A stretch of DNA of 64,000 nucleotides from contig NW_017804642.1 of the NCBI RefSeq assembly GCF_001625305.1, positions 981,114 through 1,045,113 on the forward strand, read 5' to 3'. Both the position numbers and the translations under genes were made by a program. The stretch is from Branchiostoma belcheri. Its lineage: Eukaryota; Chordata; Leptocardii; Amphioxiformes; Branchiostomatidae. The notes under the pieces are model-generated. The model was given only the letters and a program-made list of their open reading frames with translations. It had not been told where the DNA came from and ran no database searches. Shown piece after piece: positions 53,583 through 62,683 of the stretch (the stretch's first letter is position 1; every line of letters begins with the position of its first letter).

Positions 53583-56500
53583 GCGCCAAAAACAATACCT
53601 TCCATTTCATGGAGGTAACAACATTAGGCCACACCAATTTAATTTGTTGGTTCTCGGATTTTTTCAGAAAAAATATGAAGCGACAGGGCGAAAAAAAATA
53701 AAATAAAAACAGGTCTAGGCATCCTTTTATAGGCTTAAATGCTACAAAATGAGCCATGAAGTCAACACAAAAGGCTGGGTTAAAATTTAAACATTGAATT
53801 TGAACTTTTAATCAAACCACTGCAATGATAGATGGGAAAACTGTAACAACTAGGAAGAAAAGGACTTTCCACAACTGTTGGGGGCAAAACATGAGCATTT
53901 TTCAGTTGATTCAGGACCAGAATCAAATTTTTTTTTTTTGTCAAATACAGAAAAAAACGAAGAGGCGAATCCGAGAACCAACAAATTAAATTGGTGTGGC
54001 CTTATCATCAAAAATTAGGATCCAACATAGCTTCTACATTTCAACATGCCTTAATTACAAAACAGTCACAAAGCATTCAAGTAGATTAATTGGTCTAAAA
54101 GGTCCACCTTGTCTGCAAACACCTTTGGTCCCAGAACCTTCCTGTTGATTGTACCATCTTCAGCTAACACATCTGTGTATGTGGGATAAGGAAAAAACAA
54201 CACTGATCCAAACTGCTTAGTACAAATTAGCAAGTAATGCTTTACAATACTAGTAATTTTACTGCTGATAACTATACATCATTCTGTATAGGGGTATCTG
54301 TATACATATAGTCATAACTTTATATCATTCTGTATAGTGGTATGGTATCTGTATACATGTAGTCATAACTGCCCTTTGGCATAACACACCAGCTTTGCAT
54401 CTGTTAATGCTACACTGAACAACTTGTTATACCTAACCTTTGCATATCTGTAAGCATTCTTGAAAGCTATTATAAACTATCCAATGATGATTCCCCTACT
54501 GTACTAAACTTATGTCAATTGCATCTCACCTTGGCCAAATGTTTCCACCACTTGCCCATGCGTGGCTGTCCCTGGCTCGTAAGCCTTGTGGCCCAACTTG
54601 TCACAGTCCACCACTGCTGCTCCCAACCCCTGCAGTCTCCTACCAACAGAAGTCTTACCTGACGCAATCCCACCTGTTAGCCCTAACACATAGGGATGAC
54701 ACCTGAGGTCTGGCTTTGGCTGAAAAAAAAGGAAAGGGTAAGTACAGGGATAACCGGATAGCTGCGGCGACTGTTGCAGGGCTTCTCTAACTTGCAGTCT
54801 TTTACATTAGCCCTAACAACAGTCGCGGAGCGGTGCATTGGGCCAAATGAACAAACATGCGATCCTCCGTGCCGGAACACTTTGAGTCCGAACTCTGCAC
54901 GTCCCTGGATTCCTAGCGTGCCGGGGTGTTTTGAGTGTCAACCGGCCCCTGCGCGAGTTGTACCGCCACTATTCGCGATTGCTCGCCATGTATTCATAAG
55001 CTGAGTGGCCGCCATCTTGGTCAGCAGCGCACTGAATCAGCCAGATGCAAATGTGTCACTACTTTTCTTTTCCATAGAAAAGCTTATTAGAAAAGTAGTG
55101 ACACAAGTAATTTGTAAACTGTTTATGCAACTGTTTTGCCCACCCTTCCACTTGTATACTTGTGGAGGTTTCTAATAATAAACAAATGTCCAGAAATTAT
55201 CTCCGTAATTTATCCAGCAGTAGAGTTTGAATTTCTTATGAGTATTGTTTATTTACCTGGATGTCTAACCTTCATCAACGACACTGACTATATTTCCTAC
55301 CAGCACGTCGGCAGAACGTACTGCGCCTGCGCAGAACCCTGTATTTTCACGATTTTTGGTGGATTTTTGGTCAACGTTGCATCAGAATTTTGCCCGTTGC
55401 AAAGGATATATTTTCCTACATAACATTTGGAAACTACAGACGGGATGTTAACCTTATATGCGCGAATACGACCTTATATGAGACATTCTGCCCGAAGTGC
55501 TATGTACAATACATTACGGGTTTCGCGCAGGTGCAGTGCGTTCTGCCGACATGCTTTTCCTACCTGTACTGGCCTGAGCAGAGTTCCCAGCAGCCTTTGC
55601 CTGAGGTTGGAGGAGGACACCTTGTGTTCCTCTGAGGAAGATGGGGAGGGCTCAGGCACAAGGTCAATCATATGTACAGCAAGTTCACTCAGTCCCTTAC
55701 AGAAAAGAAAAAAGCTATGATTAGTAACATCTAAAGATTTCTGAGTGTATGACTACATGAAGAAGCAAAAAATAGATATTTTGGATAAAATCATAGCATT
55801 ACAGGATTTATATTTCACACTTAATTGTTGAGTCGTGTACTAGTAGCTTTGCAGTCAGACAGGATTCTTACTACTTGCTAGTAGTACTAGTACATGTATC
55901 AAGTAAATGTTTTTGCATAATTAAGGAAACTGCCTTACGGTATAAGTTACTATAACACACCCTTCCAGTTTTGCACTTTGGCAAGTGTCGTAGTGAGCTC
56001 TGTCGTCTCATTTAACAGATATTTTATAATATTATGTTTTCTTAGATATAATGCTTAGGATCCAACATAAAATGTGTGGGAAGCAACTTGATAGCAGGCC
56101 TCAAAATTCATTTTTGGGAATAGGTGTATTGGGTGCACAACAAATTTTTTGAGTGCATCTGATAAAATAAGTAGAATATCAGTAAAAACTAATTATGTTA
56201 CATTTCTAAAGAAAAGTACTAGGTAGACGAATGATTTTACATTTGTCTTTCTGACAATTACACAAATGTAGATGTTAAGAATATGCTGTATACTATTATA
56301 CAATACATCTTTTGACATAAATAAACCTAAGAAAAAATTATTGGGGGCGCAGCTCCAAATTTGGGTTCGCTTAGGTGCACTGTGACAAGCCGTAGTCTGT
56401 ATTTCAAACACGTTCTCTACATTTAATCACGACCAAAATGTCTCAGCTGTTTTTTCGATTATTTTAACAATTTATAACTTCTTTTAGTGAGATGATGCAC

Positions 56501-58182
56501 CCAGTATTTCGAGCCCTGGCTAGCATGTATTAATGTAATAGAATAACATACACTATGCCAAGAAAGCAACTACTACTAGTAATACCTTTTTCTTTCTGGT
56601 TTCATTGACAAAATCTGCTCCTTTCTTTGTTTCTGTAGAGACCACGATGGCCTGTATGTCAGGGTTCCACCCCGCTGGACCCAGAGGGTCGGAGATGGGG
56701 ACCACGTCAGTCGCCATGCTGGGTTTGGTGTCCCTGAGAAACTGACGAACATTCTCTATCCGCACTTCTACAGGCTCGATCAGCTCACATAGAATCTTAC
56801 CTGCAACAGGATGTCAACAAAATGTTATATATTCATGCTACTAGTATTACAAAGTTAAATAGCAAAGATAAGATTTAGCATAAATCAGTAAAGAACGTAG
56901 ATGCCAACAGTTTTTACAATATGTGAAAAGTACTTAAGCCTCCTTCGCAGTCTTGTTGGGCGTCGTCGTTATTTTTTCTCTGAGTGTTGGAGCGCGAATC
57001 CTTGCCGTGGCAAAAACTCCCTCGGCAGCAAATCGTCCCTCGCGGCCGCATATTACTCGCGTCGCTCAGAGAAAAAATAACGACGACGCCCACCCAACAA
57101 GACTGCGAAGGAGGCTACTTAATTCAGCCTCTGGCTGCGATGCATTTTTGACTTGATCAAAATGCTCAAATAAACCATTCATTTTCAGATGTCACTGATG
57201 CTCCATTTAAATGTAAAATCAATAAAAACTGTTTTTCTGCAATGATATACTAATGACACATGACATATTTCAGTCTGATTACATGTTCACGAAGGTACTA
57301 AAATCAGAGCAATTCTTCTACAGCTTTTTTTTATTCCAACAATTATCACATGATGGTGACGGCACACTCAAGTTCTTTCAACTTATTTTTATGTTGCCGC
57401 CAACACAGAAGACAAACGCATGAATGGACAATAGACATACTCATTTTCACCTGAATCAAGAGAGGAAATTTATGTTAAGTGTCTTTCCCAAGGGCACAAG
57501 ATCGGTGGCATGGCAGGATTCGAACTCGGAACCTCTTGGTTCCGAGTCAAATTTGCTCTGCCATAGCACTACATGTACACGACCCCACTGCAGCTACAGC
57601 TTGCAATTTGATATTTTTCTTTACTTGGTTGCTAATCAAAATGAAACAGTTTTCATAGCATCCATAAACCTATAGCTTGACATTGACTGTATGCATTTCT
57701 AACCCTAGCTTGTAAGACTAGGAAAAATGGCCAGAAAATTATGTGTATCATGTATGTGTGTTTTTGTACGTGTTTGCGTACTCAGCATAAAAAACCACGT
57801 AACAACTAAACAAAAATACAGCAAAACAATACTTACTCTGTATCATGGATAGATCGGTAACCCCCACAGTCAGCGTCCCCTCACACAGACGACACCCCTC
57901 TCTTAGCAGCAAAAAATGTCCCTCGTGCATCCTGTCAAAAGTGCCCCCCATGCACACATTTTGGTACGGCCCTTTGGTTGGAGGCATTGTACAATAATAT
58001 CTACCACTAGAAATGCACTTCGCAGGTAAAAAGTCTGTTCTGTATGACAGATTCCGAGTAGAATTAGCCCTGTAAGTTCTTGCTGATGGAACGTTGTTGC
58101 CCCTCAAAAGTTTTGTCTGATGTAATATACTTGTCACCAACAATCTAGAATTATGAAAGGCTTTAGAAGTTGCTGTCTGCAT
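49960..58182 (-). CDS. COASY: Bifunctional coenzyme A synthase (phosphopantetheine adenylyltransferase / dephospho-CoA kinase)
   Basis: Catalyses the last two steps of CoA synthesis: 4'-phosphopantetheine plus ATP to dephospho-CoA, then phosphorylation to CoA. Nine coding exons join in phase to give 449 residues. Residues 1-65 are basic and Ser-rich, like a mitochondrial targeting segment, in line with the mitochondrial location of animal COASY. The adenylyltransferase domain begins near 74 with CMGGTFDRMHEGH, where HEGH (86-89) is the nucleotide-binding H-x-G-H motif. A linker (KVSSSNLRQRLLGTLLRP) leads to the kinase domain, whose P-loop is GLTGGIASGKTS (G247-T254). DAAVLLEAGW and QMSNQDR follow, as in the human enzyme. 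The chain is shorter than human COASY (564) because the N-terminal extension is reduced. The start M is the first in-frame ATG after a good acceptor at 58207. All exons look intact. Confidence 0.95.
50109..50548. mobile_element. MITE with AGGCCACACC termini
   Basis: Ends AGGCCACACCGCCTTAATTT and ATTAAATCGGTGTGGCCT; subterminal TATGGATGACATC / GATGTCATCCATA also inverted. 440 bp, no ORF with homology. Lies in COASY intron 8. Confidence 0.85.
50575..50930 (+). mobile_element. tRNA-derived SINE
   Basis: tRNA-like head GTGGCGTAACAATAGAG and GGTTCAAATCC (B box, 50632-50642), then CACCAATCTTGTGCCCTTGG and a longer body with ACCTTACAGTCC. Inserted in COASY intron 8, opposite to the gene. Confidence 0.7.
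50942..51088 (-). CDS. COASY: COASY exon 8
   Basis: 49 codons, phase 0-0. AIRRIVERNKFTEEDAARRI then QMSNQDR and ISTLWEPEVTQKQ. End of the dephospho-CoA kinase domain. Confidence 0.95.
51255..51440 (-). repeat. Dispersed repeat (copy 3 of 3)
   Basis: Inverted copy of the repeat at 37018-37190: CACCATGGTAACTGGTGTTGG to GCAAATGTTACC. In COASY intron 7. Confidence 0.65.
51675..51772 (-). CDS. COASY: COASY exon 7
   Basis: 98 nt, phase 1 in, phase 0 out. SVVVLDAAVLLEAGWETF then WVSVIPRKE. Confidence 0.95.
52277..52361 (-). CDS. COASY: COASY exon 6
   Basis: 85 nt, phase 0 in, phase 1 out. AKLQALNNIVWPEIARLARE. Equivalent of human LKILTDIMWPIIAKLAREE. Confidence 0.95.
52540..52745. repeat. Intronic AT-rich repeat with ATGCAAAT tracts
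   Basis: Two units holding CATTAATTATGCAAATTA and CATCATTTGCATAATT flank TATCTGTTGATGTTCCATCT, which recurs near 18236-18285. Confidence 0.5.
52835..53160 (+). repeat. Dispersed repeat (copy 2 of 3) ending in CA repeats
   Basis: Fullest copy: CAAGCTGCTAGGGGG to ATCCATAAAGGCGTTATG, then GCGGAAACACAAACACAC and an interrupted CA tract. In COASY intron 5, opposite strand. Confidence 0.75.
53365..53580 (+). repeat. Dispersed repeat (copy 3 of 3) ending in a CA microsatellite
   Basis: Same body as 52835-53160 from AACCGGAAGTGCTACC on; the CA tract (53522-53579) is long and nearly pure, suggesting microsatellites grow from this repeat's tail. Confidence 0.8.
53626..54002. mobile_element. MITE with AGGCCACACC termini
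   Basis: Nearly perfect 35 bp inverted ends: AGGCCACACCAATTTAATTT and its complement ending GGTGTGGCCT, continuing through GTTGGTTCTCGGATT. 377 bp, in COASY intron 5. Flanked by T|TA-like bases; target duplication unclear. Confidence 0.9.
54108..54172 (-). CDS. COASY: COASY exon 5
   Basis: 65 nt, phase 1 in, phase 0 out. DVLAEDGTINRKVLGPKVFA then DK; matches human [20 protein letters not shown]. Confidence 0.95.
54530..54719 (-). CDS. COASY: COASY exon 4 (kinase P-loop)
   Basis: 190 nt, phase 0 in, phase 1 out. VLGLTGGIASGKTSVGRRL holds the ATP-binding P-loop; VVDCDKLGHKAYEPG follows. Confidence 0.96.
55052..55105. repeat. Short perfect-arm hairpin
   Basis: TGTGTCACTACTTTTC (55052-55067) and its exact complement (55090-55105) with a 22 bp loop, in COASY intron 3. 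Confidence 0.8.
55187..55292 (+). repeat. Fragment of the repeat found at 31440 and 34404
   Basis: Carries AAATTATCTCCGTAATTTAT and CCAG shared with the tails of the hammerhead-like repeats, without the core motif. Confidence 0.5.
55301..55555. mobile_element. hAT-like MITE at the COASY exon 3 splice donor
   Basis: 255 bp with roughly 40 bp imperfect inverted ends (CAGCACGTCGGCAGAACG and complement). It is flanked by an exact 8 bp duplication TTTCCTAC at 55293-55300 and 55556-55563. An 8 bp target duplication is the hAT hallmark. The right copy, read on the minus strand as GTAGGAAA, is the first 8 bases of COASY intron 3. Confidence 0.85.
55564..55695 (-). CDS. COASY: COASY exon 3
   Basis: 44 codons, phase 0-0. 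GLSELAVHMIDLVPEP then KVSSSNLRQRLLGTLLRP; linker between the two enzyme domains. Donor CAG|GTAGGAAA lies within a transposon target duplication. Confidence 0.95.
56085..56525 (+). repeat. Dispersed repeat with GGTGCAC tracts
   Basis: Tracts GGGAATAGGTG-ATTGGGTGCAC and GGGCGCAGCTCCAAATTTGG recur inverted at 63250-63590. Unclassified, in COASY intron 2. Confidence 0.6.
56586..56800 (-). CDS. COASY: COASY exon 2
   Basis: 215 nt, phase 1 in, phase 0 out. SKILCELIEPVEVRIENV, MATDVVPISDPLGPAGWNPD, IQAIVVSTETKKGA. Core of the adenylyltransferase domain (human DVIPLLDPYGPAGSDPS). Confidence 0.96.
56938..57115. mobile_element. Foldback element with 7 bp target duplication
   Basis: Arms of about 45 bp start GCCTCCTTCGCAGTCTTGTT and are exactly complementary for most of their length. 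The element is flanked by TACTTAA at 56931-56937 and 57116-57122. GC-rich centre with CGCG tracts. In COASY intron 1. Confidence 0.9.
57349..57592 (-). mobile_element. tRNA-derived SINE
   Basis: Minus-strand head with GAGTTCGAATCCTGCC (B box) and TTGACTCGGAACCAAGAGG, then ATCTTGTGCCCTTGGGAAAG. In COASY intron 1, same strand as the gene. Confidence 0.7.
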
Positions 58183-58206
58183 TGCATGTCCACTGTACCC
58201 GAATAT
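57837..58206 (-). CDS. COASY: COASY exon with start codon
   Basis: Coding from ATG at 58180-58182; 346 coding nt, phase 1 out. Acceptor CTTTTCACAG just above 58206, so 24 bases of 5' UTR precede the start. Holds the targeting-like N-terminus and HEGH motif. Donor CAGA|GTAAGT. An in-frame upstream Met in intronic sequence is rejected. Confidence 0.93.
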
Positions 58207-58283
58207 CTGTGAAAAGATGATGCAAAACATAACAATGAGATTAGTAAATAGTCACTATATTAATATTATTAGGATTAGTACAT

Positions 58284-58813
58284 ATACTCTCATCTGCCAA
58301 ATAAACATACGGGTACGTTTATTTTTTGGGGCCCAAACATCCACCCAGTATGTTCTTATTATGCACAGTACGTTTATTAATTTTTTGAAAACCAGTAATT
58401 TTTTTCAACTTCATGTGAAAAATCATCGACAAATCATTGACAAATCATCGACGTGAAGACGTTTATAAACGCATATTGTAGCGAGAAACTTGTAATTTTC
58501 GGGCCGGTTTTTGCAATCACCGCGTGCATAAATTCGTCTGAATGTTCTATTGTCATGGGTGGTGCTTATCAAAATACAAAATATTAAATGCTCTTTTTTT
58601 TTGTCTATTTAAATTCCTAATTAAAAAGATTTGTGCATATATCAGTCATGTCAGTAAGGGTGCATTTTAGTACAAGAGACACAGGATACCCGTCAATTTT
58701 GGTAATTTTCCGGGGGGTACGTTTATTCCGGGGGTATGTTTATTTGATTTTGAAGATTTGTCCGGGGGGTACGTTTATTCCGGGGGGTATGTTTATTCGG
58801 CAGATGAGAGTAT
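58284..58813. mobile_element. Inverted-repeat DNA element in the COASY 5' UTR intron
   Basis: ATACTCTCATCTGCCAAATA (58284 on) pairs with TATTCGGCAGATGAGAGTAT (to 58813). The right side repeats GGGGGTACGTTTATTCCGGG about twice. 530 bp, no coding capacity. Confidence 0.8.
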
Positions 58814-59143
58814 TATAATTTAACGTTATATATCAAGATCAACTCTCAACTGAATTGTAATAGGGTCTGGTTTAAATTTGGCAGTATCTATGGAGAATAG
58901 AAATCAGAAATTCATTGAAGATTATGATTTATGAAATTCCATTCATAACTTTTTGAGTTATCCTGCTTGCACACAGATTTAGGTAAAAATGTGCTTCCCC
59001 AGGCCCTATGGATGCAAAAAATGACATGAAGAACTGGCCATACCTAAAGGATAACTTCTAAGGCAAATTGCTCACGAAATAGTTATACTTAATGCAGAAA
59101 AAACGTTCTTATTTCTGCACATTTTAAACATGAGTTTCCTCAC

Positions 59144-59240
59144 CTGTTCTGATTGACCTGTATGACGATGACCTTTCACCTATAGCCTATATTGTCACGT
59201 GACGAGTTGAACCAATCAGGTTACGTAATTTCAGACATTG
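59144..59240 (-). promoter_or_regulatory. COASY: COASY 5' UTR exon and probable bidirectional promoter
   Basis: A good minus-strand donor (AGAACAG|GTGAGG, exon end 59144) opens an intron that would close at the acceptor at 58207. Just above lie a palindromic E-box GTCACGTGAC (59194-59203), CCAAT (59212-59216) and the palindrome TTACGTAA (59221-59228). The exact start site cannot be told. Confidence 0.5.
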
Positions 59241-59360
59241 ATGGCGGTAAGGATTCGGAGCAGTTGTGAAAAGTTGGTCTCCGTATTTTCCTGAAATTTC
59301 CGCCCTTCTCCCACAGAAACCACAGCAGACAGCGGGGATCGCGCGGTACCGTCGGATAAC

Positions 59361-59387
59361 ATGGTTATTCAACAACTTATAGACGAG
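59361..59387 (+). CDS. Candidate first coding exon of a divergent gene
   Basis: ATG then MVIQQLIDE and a donor GAG|GTATGG, 120-170 bp from the COASY promoter and on the opposite strand. No later exon was found before 64000 and the protein is not recognised, so this is a guess from position. Confidence 0.25.
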
Positions 59388-59896
59388 GTATGGTGGCTTT
59401 TTCTGCTTTTATTACGCTGTTGTAGGTGTTTAAGTGAGGGAATATTAGGGCAGCATCAAAATCAGTCTTGCCTGATCGCTTCCCCCCAAAACACGATCTA
59501 AAAGATTCATGCAGTAAATCAATTTTTACCCCAATTATGTGGTTGATATCATCTTCTGCGTCGTGTAAGCTTGCGTCCTTGTCGTTTGCCTCCGTAGTTC
59601 GCCGCTAAACAGTGCACTTAACGTGCGAAGCAAATTCCTATACGTCTTCCTGTTATTTTGTCCATCCGCCCTCCCACCCTGTTTTTGGTGTGTCCCAAAG
59701 TTTTTGACCCGGCCCTGGCCTTCTGTCCATCAATTCTAAATTCTTTCCCAACCTCCTGCGTCGTTGTTTACTATGTCTCATAGCCAACAGTCTGAGAGAA
59801 AGTAAACAACATTACGAGACTACGTTTTCGTTATCAAAGTGTACATTTTATGAAAGGGGGTGTGGCTATGATTTTCCGCTCAAGTAAGACAACATA

Positions 59897-60378
59897 AAGG
59901 TCTCATTCATGTATTACTCCGAGTGTACCCCCTAAAAGAGTGCCAAGTCAAAAACTAAGCGGCTGTATGAACGCGTGTTTTTATTGGTGAGAATTTCCCT
60001 TTTAGCCATCCCAACTGATGTAAAACGTCAAAGCGGTGAAAGCTTGTTTGTAACTGATGAAATTAGGACGTAATTGTCGGCAGCCGCGCGCTAGGTCGGA
60101 CGTGCACAGTCCAGTGTTGTGAGTTGTGCGGTCGTAGGTTTGCAGCGTGGGAGGGCCTCTTGCGGGCAGCCGCTAGGTGCAGTTTGTATTTCCCATAAAA
60201 GGGGATTGTGTGTATAGAAGTCGTTGGCAATTTTTCTATGAGATGTAGAGTACGTGTGCTCAACATAGCATGAAAGATATCGATTGATTTAATGTAGGAT
60301 CATAGGGAACACGGTCTCGTAAGTCACTCATTAATGCATGGTTTCTAATGTATGGAAAAAACTCATGAATGAGACCTT
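59897..60378. mobile_element. 482 bp MITE, copy 1
   Basis: Ends AAGGTCTCATTCATG and its complement CATGAATGAGACCTT. I see no difference from the copy at 62202-62683. Flanking TAA on both sides suits a 2-3 bp TA/TWA target duplication. No protein domain. Confidence 0.93.
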
Positions 60379-61073
60379 AATTAGAAATGAAAAATATTCA
60401 CCAAAAATCAGCGATTAGTGCTAAGGTCCCAATTTTTGAACAATGTTTGTCCAGGATTTAATGTCCGATTTTTCAGCGCAAGTTGCATTGCGTAACCACG
60501 CCCGTTGCCATGGCAACGGACGAGGCCATTTCTGCGGGGGTTGATTGACGCCGTCCTTTCACCATTCTCCGTTTTACAAAGATTTACAGTCAAATAACGT
60601 TTTGAAAAGCTGTCATAGTCAATGATACATACACTAAAGATTATTCCCTGACTATCAGTGTTGTGTAAAACGTCTGTAAAGCAAGGACTGACAAGCACAC
60701 GCTTGCAAATTATAAAGAAATCGTGTAAACCCAAATTCACGGACAACACATGCAAACATTAGAAGCGTCGATTACGGAACTTAGATGTTCATATGAAATT
60801 GTGGATAGAGTTAAGGAACCACAGAACAGGAAAAGATTCAAATACTAAAGATGTGTGCGCTCTGCTTTCAGGAAAAGCGTCAAATACAAGGCAATCCGAT
60901 GCGCTACGGATTGTTCAAAACCACCTTGGTCCTTGCCCGCAGCCTGACTGTGTACCCACCTAAAATCGCATGCCTGACAAGTAGGGTTACCTGATTGCAT
61001 CCCAAAGTAATACCAATTACGTCTGATTACCCTGCTGGCCGAAATTTGTGCCATTGTTACCCCCCCCCCTACA
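60379..61073. other. No gene recognised
   Basis: Non-coding; includes CCGTTGCCATGGCAACGG (palindrome, about 60502-60519), similar to RFX-type X-box sites. Confidence 0.4.
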
Positions 61074-61212
61074 NNNNNNNNNNNNNNNNNNNNNNNNNNN
61101 NNNNNNNNNNNNNNNNNNNNNNNNNNNNNNNNNNNNNNNNNNNNNNNNNNNNNNNNNNNNNNNNNNNNNNNNNNNNNNNNNNNNNNNNNNNNNNNNNNNN
61201 NNNNNNNNNNNN
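61074..61212. other. Assembly gap, 139 N
   Basis: Both edges carry GTTACCCCCCCCC and CCTACA, so the gap sits in a poly-C low-complexity tract and may hold a local repeat. Confidence 0.95.
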
Positions 61213-61325
61213 GTTACCCCCCCCCCCTACACACGCACGCACGCATGCACGCATTGAGTCTCCGCCCCCCCCCCGCCACTGTCAGGGCGGTGGATCCTTA
61301 CACCGTCCGCTCCCCCCCCCCAACT
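61213..61325. repeat. C-rich low-complexity tract
   Basis: Several poly-C runs and CACGCACG repeats right after the gap. Confidence 0.8.
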
Positions 61326-62201
61326 AACAGAAAAACACCTGACACGCTACAGCTGACGTGAATTTGTATCCCCCAGACTTCCAGACTGCAAAATACGACT
61401 AGATTTAGTGGATTTCTACTTACGTGAGAAGGGATATATTATGCCAAAGCATTACTGTAACTTTCATTGGAAAAGTTTCTGTTTTGCTCTGTGGTAAGAA
61501 CGCTGTCTGGACTTCCCCTTCATTTCTGAGTGATAGTTTATGGTCAATTTGGCCTCTTTTGCCTTTATTCTTCTCAACAAGTAGAAAAAGGTACTATTGA
61601 CCGAAGTTGCCTCGCATTTTTGTAAGCAGGATCTTGCGTCACCTCTGTAAACCACTCCCCATTCCCGCCTAGGCTGACTTTTAGAGTGCGCTAGATGCAC
61701 TATCAGCAGCATGTCGCTTATTTCTTCTTACCTCGGGTTCAAATTTTAGCACGTGTATATGTTTGGCTTTACTGTTGTTTGTGCAATGTCGATGTTTTCG
61801 CTTTTATGGGCATGTCCTGATGCGACATGCACATCAATGTCCTTACTGATGCTACGTATCATTTGCCAGTATACACCAAATGATCAGCATCGTTCACATC
61901 TATCACTTGCTGTCTATTCAGGTTTACAGGCAAACAATCTCATGCAGAACACATTAATCTACCCAACGGAACGAAAAAGACAATTAATTACTGTTTCCGA
62001 CACGTCATAAGGGTAATTAAGATATCTGTTGTACTTTTATTTCAGACTGCCAGGTGGCGCTGCTCATATCAAAATTTTGACGCAACTTTATTGACCCGTT
62101 GCTTGGTAACGGAGTGACGTGAGACAAAATCTTTCCCAGAGATTGTTAGGGGATGTATATTCTTTCATTTAAGACACAATTATTAATAATCAATGGTTAT
62201 T
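61326..62201. other. No gene recognised
   Basis: Short random frames only; no RNA gene or repeat recognised. Confidence 0.4.
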
Positions 62202-62683
62202 AAGGTCTCATTCATGTATTACTCCGAGTGTACCCCCTAAAAGAGTGCCAAGTCAAAAACTAAGCGGCTGTATGAACGCGTGTTTTTATTGGTGAGAATT
62301 TCCCTTTTAGCCATCCCAACTGATGTAAAACGTCAAAGCGGTGAAAGCTTGTTTGTAACTGATGAAATTAGGACGTAATTGTCGGCAGCCGCGCGCTAGG
62401 TCGGACGTGCACAGTCCAGTGTTGTGAGTTGTGCGGTCGTAGGTTTGCAGCGTGGGAGGGCCTCTTGCGGGCAGCCGCTAGGTGCAGTTTGTATTTCCCA
62501 TAAAAGGGGATTGTGTGTATAGAAGTCGTTGGCAATTTTTCTATGAGATGTAGAGTACGTGTGCTCAACATAGCATGAAAGATATCGATTGATTTAATGT
62601 AGGATCATAGGGAACACGGTCTCGTAAGTCACTCATTAATGCATGGTTTCTAATGTATGGAAAAAACTCATGAATGAGACCTT
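62202..62683. mobile_element. 482 bp MITE, copy 2
   Basis: Same sequence and length as 59897-60378, same orientation, start 2,305 bp further on. Flanked by TTA and TAA. The flanks differ from those of copy 1, so these are two insertions rather than one duplicated segment. Confidence 0.93.

Noticed and set aside
58183-58230. Upstream in-frame Met for COASY (MFCIIFSQIFG)
   Set aside because: The segment spans a good splice acceptor (CTTTTCACAG); it is more likely intron, and the first Met after the acceptor gives a basic presequence.
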